From: Hyphomicrobiales bacterium
GTDB lineage: Bacteria > Pseudomonadota > Alphaproteobacteria > Rhizobiales > MH13
Direction: 5' to 3'
Length of the DNA stretch: 64,000 nucleotides
NCBI GenBank assembly: GCA_017642935.1
Contig: JAEPOK010000001.1
Location: 124,001-188,000, forward strand
This document shows, in pieces, positions 24,535 through 32,309 of the stretch (position 1 is the stretch's first letter; every line of letters starts with the position of its first letter). The translations under genes were made by a program, and so were the position numbers. The notes beneath the pieces are model-generated. The model was not told the origin of the DNA. It did not search any database and saw only the letters and a program-made list of their open reading frames with translations.

Positions 24535-25304
24535 GGCGCGCGGAGATCCTAGCTGTACCTGGTCTGCCGGAAGTGAAAGCCGGCGATGATCTGGCGACCC
24601 TTATCGGCGATGCGCTGGTCGTAGCTGATCTTGTTCCCGGCGATGGCGACGTCCTGACCCTTGCCCACAAGATCGTCTCCAAAGCCGAGGGGCAGGTGAG
24701 ACGACTGGCCGACATCACGCCGGGTGACGAAGCGCTGCAGTATGGCGAAGAGCTTGCCAAAGACCCGCGCAAAGTTCAGGCCGTTCTTGATGAAAGCACC
24801 CGCGTGGTTCGCGCATTCAAACATCCCCATGCCAAGGAAGGCACGATGATTTGCGAGCATCGGTTGGGGCTGATTTCCGCCAATGCGGCTGTGGATGAAA
24901 GCAACACAGGCGGTGCGGATGAGGTGATCCTGCTGCCCAAGGACCCAGATGCCAGCGCCCGAGCGCTTCGTGATGCGCTTCAAGTGCGCTTTGGCGCAGA
25001 TATCGGCGTGATCATCACCGACACGTTTGGCAGGCCATGGCGTCTTGGCCAAGTGAATGTGGCCATCGGCTTGGCCGGTGTCCCAGCGCGGATCAATGAA
25101 GCCGGTGGACACGATGCGCGCGGGCGCGAGTTAAAGGTGACCGAGCCAGCCTTTGCCGATGAGGTGGCGGCCGCCTCCGGCTTGGTGATTGGCAAAGCGG
25201 CGCAAACGCCGGTGGTGCTTTTTCGCGGCCTTGATTGGCCGCCAACAAATGAGGCGCGGGGGGCTGACCTGATCCGCGCGCAAAGCGAGGATATGTTTCG
25301 ATGA
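24531..25304 (+). CDS. cofE: F420-0:L-glutamate ligase CofE
   Basis: Adds the glutamate tail to F420-0 using GTP. 257 residues: a single CofE domain without the C-terminal nitroreductase-like part of mycobacterial FbiB. Family motifs include [50 protein letters not shown] and [15 protein letters not shown] overlaps with neighbours on both sides. Confidence 0.93.
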   Translation: MRRAEILAVPGLPEVKAGDDLATLIGDALVVADLVPGDGDVLTLAHKIVSKAEGQVRRLADITPGDEALQYGEELAKDPRKVQAVLDESTRVVRAFKHPHAKEGTMICEHRLGLISANAAVDESNTGGADEVILLPKDPDASARALRDALQVRFGADIGVIITDTFGRPWRLGQVNVAIGLAGVPARINEAGGHDARGRELKVTEPAFADEVAAASGLVIGKAAQTPVVLFRGLDWPPTNEARGADLIRAQSEDMFR

Positions 25305-25969
25305 CGATTGCGATAGTCGGGGGCACAGGCCCTCAGGGAAAAGGGTTGGCCCTGCGGTTTGCCCGCGCTGGTGTGCCGGTGGCCATCGGGTCGCGCGATG
25401 GTGGGCGCGCGGCGGACATAGCGGCGGAGCTTTCAGGCCAGCTTGGTAGTGACGCTGCCCCCATCTCTGGCCATAGCAACGAGGATGCCGTTGCCGCCGC
25501 TGATCGGATCGTGATCCTTTCGGTGCCCTATGCCGGGCACAACGCCACGCTGGAGCAGATCAAAGGCGCACTTTCCGGCAAAATCCTGGTCGATATCGTC
25601 GTGCCGCTCGCGCCCAACGATCCGAAAATCGTTGAGATGCCCCCAGAAGGCTCGGCCACCGAGGCGGCGCAGGCCCTTATTGGTGACGACATTCCCGTTA
25701 TCGGCGCTTTGCACAATGTGTCTGCGGCGACGCTCAACAACCTTGATTGGGATATCAATTGCGACATCCTGGTCTGCGGCAACTCGCTGGATGCCCGTAA
25801 AGAGGTGATGGCGCTGGTCAAAAAGCTGGGTGTGGAAGCCTACAATGCCGGTGGTGCCAGTGCGGCGCGGTGCATCGAGGCGATCACGCCCATTCTCATC
25901 CGTATCAATATTTCCAAGCAGGTGCCGTTCACCCATGCGGGCATCAAGATCTGGCCACCTGCCCATTAA
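25301..25969 (+). CDS. npdG: NADPH:F420 oxidoreductase (NpdG/Fno)
   Basis: 222-residue Rossmann enzyme that moves hydride between NADPH and F420. It opens [20 protein letters not shown], the NpdG signature, then [18 protein letters not shown], where the serine and arginine after the second strand fit NADPH selection. [17 protein letters not shown] and [11 protein letters not shown] are family motifs. Placed between the F420-making genes and the F420-using oxidoreductase, so its natural job here is probably to supply F420H2. Confidence 0.92.
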   Translation: MTIAIVGGTGPQGKGLALRFARAGVPVAIGSRDGGRAADIAAELSGQLGSDAAPISGHSNEDAVAAADRIVILSVPYAGHNATLEQIKGALSGKILVDIVVPLAPNDPKIVEMPPEGSATEAAQALIGDDIPVIGALHNVSAATLNNLDWDINCDILVCGNSLDARKEVMALVKKLGVEAYNAGGASAARCIEAITPILIRINISKQVPFTHAGIKIWPPAH

Positions 25970-26006
25970 GCTTCACTGAGTTCAACAAATAAGAGGGAGT
26001 AAACCG

Positions 26007-27011
26007 ATGGAATTTGGGATTACATTTAAGGGCTTTGTGGAGCCAGACCGCGCACGCGCTTTGGTACGCCAAGCGGAGAATGCAGGCTTCACCTATTGCT
26101 GGTTCTACGACAGCCACATTCTTTGGCGTGAGAGCTTTGCTGCTATGGCCATGTGCATGGAGCACACCAAGACCATGCGGTTTGGTCCCTGCGTGACCAA
26201 CCCGAACACCCGCGATTGGTCGTTGGCTGCGTCCATGTTCGGCTCCCTTGCCAAACAGTCCGGAGGCCGGTTCGACATCGGTGTTGGTCGCGGCGACAGC
26301 GCCGTGCGCGTGATGGGCAAAAAGCCGGCCAAGCTCGCCGTGCTGGAAGAGTTCATCACCAAGGTCAAAGCCATGGTGCGCGGCGAAGAGGTGACCTACG
26401 GCGATGTGCCTGCGCCGATTCAGTTTCCCTGGGCTACCGGCTACGAGCTGCCGGCTTGGGTCGCCGCATACGGCCCAATGGCGTTGAAGTCAGCCGGCAA
26501 GGTCGGTGACGGTTTGATCCTGCAAATCGCCGAGCCGGGCATCTGCAAATGGCTAGCCGACCAGGCTATCGCCGCCGGAAACGAGGCAGGCCGTGACATG
26601 TCAAACTTCAAGGTGATGTCCGCGGCACCGGCCTATATCGGTGAGATGGCCGAAGCGCGCGAAGCGACCAAATGGTTCCCCGCCATGGTTGGCAACCACG
26701 TTGCCGATATTGTCGAGAAGTATGGCGCTGATACCGATCTGGTGCCGCAGAGCCTGACCGCCTATGTGGAGAAGCGTCGCGGCTACGACTATTCCAAGCA
26801 CGGCCAGAGCGACAATCCGTATCTCGATTTCATCACCGATGACATCATCGACGGGTTCGCCGTTCTCGGCTCTGTGGATGACCACATCGCCAAACTTCAA
26901 GAGCTGGAAAGCGTGGGTGTGACCCAGTTCAACATCTATCTGGATAATGGCGATGAAGAGAACATCATCGCGCGCTACGGCGATACGATCATCCCTGCGA
27001 TGACGAGCTAA
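26007..27011 (+). CDS. Luciferase-like (LLM) F420-dependent oxidoreductase
   Basis: TIM-barrel LLM protein of 334 residues with a good ribosome site (GAGGGAG). Begins EFGITFKGFVEPDRARALV; FGPCVTNPNTRDWSLAASMF and GRFDIGVGRGDSAVRVMG are the flavin/F420-binding regions. It resembles methylenetetrahydromethanopterin reductase relatives, and from memory the group named after CPS_4043. The gene starts 37 bp after npdG and precedes the terminator, so it is the dedicated user of the cofactor made by this operon. RutR control, and the fact that RutA (the uracil oxygenase) is also an LLM protein, make a pyrimidine ring reduction or oxidation plausible. The substrate is unproven. Confidence 0.85.
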   Translation: MEFGITFKGFVEPDRARALVRQAENAGFTYCWFYDSHILWRESFAAMAMCMEHTKTMRFGPCVTNPNTRDWSLAASMFGSLAKQSGGRFDIGVGRGDSAVRVMGKKPAKLAVLEEFITKVKAMVRGEEVTYGDVPAPIQFPWATGYELPAWVAAYGPMALKSAGKVGDGLILQIAEPGICKWLADQAIAAGNEAGRDMSNFKVMSAAPAYIGEMAEAREATKWFPAMVGNHVADIVEKYGADTDLVPQSLTAYVEKRRGYDYSKHGQSDNPYLDFITDDIIDGFAVLGSVDDHIAKLQELESVGVTQFNIYLDNGDEENIIARYGDTIIPAMTS

Positions 27012-27051
27012 CAAGACGTCTTCAAAGGACGCGCACTGAGCAGAGCGACTG

Positions 27052-27080
27052 GCCGGCGGCGTAGCCGCCGGCTTGATTTT
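27052..27080 (+). terminator. Rho-independent terminator of the F420 operon
   Basis: Perfect 9-bp stem GCCGGCGGC / GCCGCCGGC with a three-base loop, followed by TTGATTTT, 40 bp after the oxidoreductase stop. Confidence 0.85.
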
Positions 27081-27419
27081 GCCGCTACGGGCTTTTCCCA
27101 AGCGACGAAGGTTGCGGCGCACCTAATTGCTGCGCCGCACCGCTGATATCGATGGGCAAGTCAAATCTATATCATTGAAATTATTGACTAATTTTTGACC
27201 TAGCCAAAGGTTGAACGCCCTTCGTTGATTACCCGGAAGTATAGGGGGTAGTCCGTACGTACCCGCTTCAAGAATCCGAAACCTTCCGATAGTTTGCCCG
27301 ACAGCTTTGGATCGTTACCATTCGGTAATCCTATGGGCGCGCCTTCGGGCCTGCTCGCAGGAGGCCCATTCGGGCACACGCGATCCAAGGGCTGGAAACG
27401 TCTTTAGGGAGGACGCGTA
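27081..27419 (+). other. Intergenic stretch with structured leader of the symporter operon
   Basis: No convincing gene. Contains the palindromic CCGTACGTACCC region near 27260, a hairpin TTACC-ATTC-GGTAA with flanking GGA/TCC (27309-27331) and a hairpin GGGCCT...AGGCCC (27347-27367), then the ribosome site AGGGAGGA for the DUF4212 gene. A long, folded 5' leader or regulator-binding region seems likely. Confidence 0.45.
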
Positions 27420-27683
27420 TTGTCTGACTACTCAGAAGAAAACACGGCATACTGGAAGGCGAATCTTCGCCTCATCAGCATCTGCCTTGTTATCTGGGCC
27501 ATTGCATCCTTTGGCTTCGCCATTCTGCTACGCCCACTCATTTCCGGTATCGCCGTCGGCGGCACCGATCTTGGTTTTTGGTTCGCCCAGCAGGGCTCCA
27601 TCCTCGTGTTCTTGGTCCTGATCTTCTTCTACGCTTGGCGTATGAATGCTCTCGACCGTGAACACGGCGTGGACGAAGAATAG
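27420..27683 (+). CDS. DUF4212 small subunit of solute:sodium symporter
   Basis: 87-residue two-helix protein. Opens SDYSEENTAYWKANLRLI, the DUF4212 signature, with helices at about 20-42 and 56-76. Start is TTG, supported by AGGGAGGA upstream; no in-frame ATG near it. This family always accompanies the large symporter that follows 15 bp later, and probably forms a complex with it. Confidence 0.88.
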   Translation: MSDYSEENTAYWKANLRLISICLVIWAIASFGFAILLRPLISGIAVGGTDLGFWFAQQGSILVFLVLIFFYAWRMNALDREHGVDEE

Positions 27684-27698
27684 TCCGGGAGCGCTGTA

Positions 27699-29477
27699 AT
27701 GGATCAAACAACCCTCAACTTTATCGTGGTGGGCGCGTCGTTTGCGCTCTACTTCGGTATCGCCATCTGGGCGCGTGCTGCGTCGACGAGTGAGTTCTAT
27801 GCCGCTGGTCGCGGCGTGAACCCAATCATCAACGGTATGGCGACCGCAGCTGACTGGATGTCCGCTGCTTCGTTTATTTCGATGGCGGGTCTTATCGCCT
27901 TCGTTGGTTACAACAACTCACTGTTCCTGATGGGTTGGACGGGCGGCTACGTGCTGATGGCCATGCTGCTTGCACCGTACCTTCGTAAGTTCGGCAAGTT
28001 CACGGTTCCTGAGTTTGTGGGCGACCGGTACTACTCCACCGCCGCGCGCGTTGTGGCAGTTATCTGTCTCATCGTGATCTCGGTGACCTATGTGATCGGT
28101 CAGATGCGTGGTGCAGGCATTGCCTTCTCGCGCTTCCTGGAAATCCCGATTGACCTCGGCCTCTACACCGCTGGTTTTGTCGTTCTGGTCTACGCTGTGC
28201 TCGGCGGTATGAAGGGCATCACCTATACCCAGGTGGCCCAGTATTGCGTGCTGATCATCGCCTACACCATTCCGGCGATCTTCATCTCGCTCAACCTGAC
28301 CGGCAACCCGATCCCGGGTCTTGGCCTGTTCTCAACCATGGCAGAAGGCAATGCAGGCGCAGGCCAGCACCTTCTCGTGGTGCTCGATGGGCTGCTGACG
28401 GATCTTGGCTTTAGGGAATACACCGCCACCACCAATCCTTGGTTGATGGCGCTCTACACCCTGTCGCTGATGATCGGTACTGCTGGTCTACCCCACGTGA
28501 TCATCCGCTTCTTCACCGTTCCTAAGGTGGCTGACGCGCGTTGGTCTGCTGGTTGGGCACTGGTGTTCATCGCCCTTCTGTACCTGACGGCTCCGGCTGT
28601 TGGTGCGATGGCGCGCCTCAACATCACCACCACGATGTGGCCGGCTGGTCTTGAAGGTGAAGCGGTTGCGGTCGATGAGTTGCCCGATTGGTTCGAAACC
28701 TGGCAGGTCACCGGCCTTCTGGGTGTCGAAGACAAGAACGGCGACGGTCGGATCCAGTACTACAACGATGCCAATCCGGCGATGGCCGAACTGGCCGCTG
28801 AGCGTGGCTGGGAAGGCAATGAGCTTGTCACCTTCAACCGTGACATCCTCGTGCTTGCTAACCCGGAGATTGCACAGCTTCCAGGCTGGGTGATCGCGTT
28901 GATTGCTGCCGGTGGTATCGCCGCCGCGCTGTCAACGGCTGCTGGTCTGTTGCTCGCCATCTCCTCGGCGATCAGTCATGACCTCATCAAGTCGGTATTC
29001 AATCCGGATATCTCAGAGAAGGGCGAGCTACTTGCAGCGCGTATTTCGATGTTGGTATCCATCTGTGTGGCGGTGTATCTGGGCCTCAATCCCCCGGGCT
29101 TCGCGGCTCAGGTGGTGGCGCTGGCCTTCGGTCTTGCCGCTGCGACCCTGTTCCCGACGCTGATGATGGGCATCTTCTCCAAGCGGATGAACTCTGCTGG
29201 TGCTATCGCAGGTATGCTGGCCGGTCTGATTTCGACCTGTCTGTACCTCTTCCTGTTCCTTGGATGGTTCTTCATCCCAGGCACGGCGACATTCGATAGC
29301 TCGCAGTATCTGTTCGGCATCCCACCGACCCACTTCGGGCCGATTGGTGCGGTGTTCAACTTCGCTGCAGCGTTCCTGGTGTCGCGTGCGACAGCTGCTC
29401 CACCGGAGCACATTCAGGAGCTGGTGGAATCGGTTCGGTTCCCACGCGGTGCCGCCGCAGCTGCTGCGGATCACTAA
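27699..29477 (+). CDS. Sodium:solute symporter, acetate/short-acid type (large subunit)
   Basis: Membrane symporter of 592 residues with about 13 helices. Typical segments: SEFYAAGRGVNPIINGMATA, ADWMSAASFISMAGLIAF and LGGMKGITYTQVAQYCVLI. A long loop between residues 320 and 390 contains DKNGDGRIQYYN, an EF-hand-like calcium loop. Related proteins carry acetate or similar monocarboxylates (ActP group), but the pairing with DUF4212 marks a separate subfamily (VC2705-like), whose substrate is less certain. Followed by a strong terminator. Confidence 0.88.
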   Translation: MDQTTLNFIVVGASFALYFGIAIWARAASTSEFYAAGRGVNPIINGMATAADWMSAASFISMAGLIAFVGYNNSLFLMGWTGGYVLMAMLLAPYLRKFGKFTVPEFVGDRYYSTAARVVAVICLIVISVTYVIGQMRGAGIAFSRFLEIPIDLGLYTAGFVVLVYAVLGGMKGITYTQVAQYCVLIIAYTIPAIFISLNLTGNPIPGLGLFSTMAEGNAGAGQHLLVVLDGLLTDLGFREYTATTNPWLMALYTLSLMIGTAGLPHVIIRFFTVPKVADARWSAGWALVFIALLYLTAPAVGAMARLNITTTMWPAGLEGEAVAVDELPDWFETWQVTGLLGVEDKNGDGRIQYYNDANPAMAELAAERGWEGNELVTFNRDILVLANPEIAQLPGWVIALIAAGGIAAALSTAAGLLLAISSAISHDLIKSVFNPDISEKGELLAARISMLVSICVAVYLGLNPPGFAAQVVALAFGLAAATLFPTLMMGIFSKRMNSAGAIAGMLAGLISTCLYLFLFLGWFFIPGTATFDSSQYLFGIPPTHFGPIGAVFNFAAAFLVSRATAAPPEHIQELVESVRFPRGAAAAAADH

Positions 29478-29503
29478 CACCGCAGCCTCTGCCATATGCT
29501 TTG

Positions 29504-29532
29504 ACGGGTCCCGCTTTTGCGGGGCCCGTTTT
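29504..29532 (+). terminator. Rho-independent terminator after the symporter
   Basis: 11-bp stem ACGGGTCCCGC / GCGGGGCCCGT (one G-T pair) with a TTTT loop, followed by a T-rich tail. Confidence 0.88.
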
Positions 29533-29654
29533 CGTTTGGGACTGCAAATTCTGCGCTGTTGGAAGGGTTTACGCGCTTTGCCCTATTGGCCCTCGTCGAC
29601 CAACGGCGCATGGTCTGATCGCCTCATGTGCGACGCCTGATTCAAGGATTCCCT

Positions 29655-31496
29655 ATGGACGTCACCCTCGCCAATGCGCCCAGCTTCGTGCGCAACTATC
29701 ATCCGTTCGATTCCCTGTCAGAAGAGGCGATGGCGACGTTGCTCGGCAGTCTTGGTGTTGAGACCTATGCCGATGGGGCGATCATTTACGGGTTCGGCCA
29801 GGACGTGGACGCGCTTCGGATTGTGGCGCGCGGCGAGGTGGATTTGCTGTCGCCCGACGGCGATGTGATCAGCCAGGTCCATGCTGGCGATAGTTTTGGT
29901 TCGCGCGCCCTTTTCAATGACGGCGTGGCCAATCAATCGGCCCGCGCGCGCGGTGACCAGGCAGCCGTCTACACCGTTCCGCTGACGACGTTCATAGAGC
30001 TGGTGGAATCCAGCGATCCGTTCAAGGCGTTCTTCGGTCGCTTCCTGCCGGACCAGAGCGAGCCGGCTCCGACCACCGATGCCAGCCTTGTCGGCATTCC
30101 GCTGCACGAGTTGATGACGCCGAACCCCGTCACGGTACCGCTCGGCACCCGTGTCCAGGACGCGGCGACCTTGATGGCCGACAAGCACATTTCCTGTGTC
30201 CTCGTCGTCGATGGCGACCAGTTGGTCGGTCTTTTGACGACTGGCGATATCACTGGGCGGGTCGTCTCGGCAGGCCGTGATCCGGGCGTGCCGGTGGACG
30301 AGGTCATGACGCGTGATCCGATGGCCTTTGCGCCCGATGCCTCCGGCTTTGATGCGATGCTGGCCATGAGCACCAACGGGATCGGTCATTTGCCGATTGC
30401 CGAGGATGGTAAGCCGGTTGGCATCATCACGCGGACCAATCTGGTGCGCCGCCAGCAAGTGTCGGCGGTCTATATGATCGGCGACATCCAACGGCTGTCC
30501 GACACCGCGGAGTTGGCCGGTGTGATCGAGCAGACGCCCTCACTTTTGGTGCAACTGGTCGGGTCGGGCGTACCGCCGCACGAAATCGGACGGGTCATCA
30601 CCTCGCTCACCGATGCGCTCACCATCCGCCTTCTGGAGATGGCCGAAGAAAAGCTGGGGCCGCCACCGGTGCCCTATCTGTGGCTGGCCTGCGGTAGCCA
30701 AGGGCGGCGCGAGCAGACCGGCGTCTCAGACCAGGATAACTGCCTGATCCTGCATAATGATTTCGACGCCGCCAAGCATGATGCCTACTTCAAGGACATG
30801 GCAACATTTGTGTCGGATGGGCTTGATGAGGCGGGCTATTTCTATTGCCCGGGCGATATGATGGCGACCAACGATCGTTGGCGGAAACCGGTGAACGTCT
30901 GGCGCGGCTATTTCGAGAGCTGGGTGCGCAAGCCCGACCCGATGGCGCAGATGCTCGCCTCGGTGATGTTCGATTTGCGCGCTATCCACGGCGAAATGAG
31001 CCTGTTCGACGGTCTTCAGGAGAAGACCTTGGAGTTGGCGTCGAAGAACTCGATCTTCCGCGCGCATATGGCGGCCAACTCGCTGAAGCATACGCCACCG
31101 CTCGGCTTGTTCCGCGGGTTTGCGCTGATCCGCTCCGGTGAGCACAAGGACACCGTCGATCTGAAGCACAATGGTGTGGTTCCGATCGTCGATCTGGCGC
31201 GCATGTACGCCCTGGAAGGCGCGATCGGCGCGGTCAATACGCGCGAGCGGCTTCAGGCGGCGCAGGAGGCGGGCACTGTCTCCAAGTCGGGCGCGAGCGA
31301 CCTCATTGATGCCTATGATCTGATATCGACCATGCGCCTTCGCCATCAGGCCCGACAAATCCGCGACGGTGAGAAGCCGGACAATTTCCTAGCGCCTTCC
31401 CGGTTGTCTTCATTTGAGCGCAACCATCTAAAAGATGCGTTCGGTGTCATCAAAAGCCTGCAATCGGCTCTTGGGCATGGGCGGAGCGTCGGCTGA
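29655..31496 (+). CDS. cNMP-binding / CBS / DUF294 nucleotidyltransferase-like signalling protein
   Basis: 613 residues. Domains in order: cyclic-nucleotide-binding fold (about 15-130), paired CBS domains (about 145-270; HELMTPNPVTVPLGTRVQDA and DEVMTRDPMAFAPDA), DUF294 nucleotidyltransferase-like domain (about 280-430; CGSQGRREQTGVSDQDNCLI) and its C-terminal helical domain. Relatives lie next to DUF4212 symporters and exonuclease-fusion genes in many proteobacteria, and are thought to sense nucleotides and modify partners. Substrate unknown. ATG 29655 preceded by AAGGA. Confidence 0.88.
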   Translation: MDVTLANAPSFVRNYHPFDSLSEEAMATLLGSLGVETYADGAIIYGFGQDVDALRIVARGEVDLLSPDGDVISQVHAGDSFGSRALFNDGVANQSARARGDQAAVYTVPLTTFIELVESSDPFKAFFGRFLPDQSEPAPTTDASLVGIPLHELMTPNPVTVPLGTRVQDAATLMADKHISCVLVVDGDQLVGLLTTGDITGRVVSAGRDPGVPVDEVMTRDPMAFAPDASGFDAMLAMSTNGIGHLPIAEDGKPVGIITRTNLVRRQQVSAVYMIGDIQRLSDTAELAGVIEQTPSLLVQLVGSGVPPHEIGRVITSLTDALTIRLLEMAEEKLGPPPVPYLWLACGSQGRREQTGVSDQDNCLILHNDFDAAKHDAYFKDMATFVSDGLDEAGYFYCPGDMMATNDRWRKPVNVWRGYFESWVRKPDPMAQMLASVMFDLRAIHGEMSLFDGLQEKTLELASKNSIFRAHMAANSLKHTPPLGLFRGFALIRSGEHKDTVDLKHNGVVPIVDLARMYALEGAIGAVNTRERLQAAQEAGTVSKSGASDLIDAYDLISTMRLRHQARQIRDGEKPDNFLAPSRLSSFERNHLKDAFGVIKSLQSALGHGRSVG

Positions 31497-31611
31497 CGCG
31501 CCGGCATCCTGATGCGCCTTAAACATCGACCAAATGAGGTGCTGGCGCTCCAGAGCGCCAAGGGCTACATCAAGCGCCTGGGCTCTTAGTTGGTATGCGT
31601 GAAAGGCATCG

Positions 31612-32151
31612 ATGTTTTTAGGATATATTGGCGCCATTGCCGGCGGCATCTCGTTGGCCGCTGTCTTGTTGATCATCTCCAAGACGTTTCGGCTCAACCT
31701 GCCGCGCTGGCTTTATCCGGCGACCGGCGGTCTGGGCATGCTGCTGCTCACGATCCACATCGAATATAGCTGGTTCAATCAGGTACGCTCCACGCTGCCC
31801 GAAGAGATTGAGGTGGTGGAGACGTTTGATTACTCGGTGCCCTATCAGCCTTGGACCTATCTCGTTCCGCGCATCAATCGTTTTGTCGCGATCGATCACA
31901 CGACGGCACGCACCAACCCTGACGTTGAAAATTTTGTGCTCATCGACGTCATTTTGATGGAGCGTTTCTCGCCGACCTTCGTGGCCACCAATTTCGTGGA
32001 TTGCGAGGCTGGTGCACGGCTTTTGGTCGGCGATGCTATGCAGCTTGACGAGAACGGTATGCCGCTTGACGGCGACTGGTCGTCGGTTGGCCTGGACGAT
32101 CCACTTGTTGCGGCGGCCTGCGCTCGACATGGAACGCCAGTCGATAGTTAG
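31612..32151 (+). CDS. Membrane protein of unknown function
   Basis: 179 residues: two N-terminal helices (about 3-23 and 33-52) and a soluble C-terminal region of about 120 residues with VENFVLIDVILMERFSPTF. I do not recognise the family. It lies between the cNMP/CBS/DUF294 gene and the PAS-exonuclease gene, both likely partners of the symporter system, but gaps of 115 and 158 bp make operon membership uncertain. Confidence 0.6.
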   Translation: MFLGYIGAIAGGISLAAVLLIISKTFRLNLPRWLYPATGGLGMLLLTIHIEYSWFNQVRSTLPEEIEVVETFDYSVPYQPWTYLVPRINRFVAIDHTTARTNPDVENFVLIDVILMERFSPTFVATNFVDCEAGARLLVGDAMQLDENGMPLDGDWSSVGLDDPLVAAACARHGTPVDS

Positions 32152-32309
32152 ACCGGGCTATCCGACGAAAGCGCTAGACTGATGTTGGCGAGGATCAAGG
32201 CATACTGAATGCCCCGCGGCTTAACTGCCGGGGTTGGCCCGCGTTTAGAAACAACAACAATGAATGCGGATGCCGCTAATTGGTGACCACCTGTGGGAGG
32301 GAACACACC

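Noticed and set aside
27184-27215. TTGACT...TTTTTGACCTAG...GGTTGAA considered as a third RutR box before the symporter
   Set aside because: Half-sites have the wrong spacing and one arm is GGTTGA not GGTCAA; not a match.
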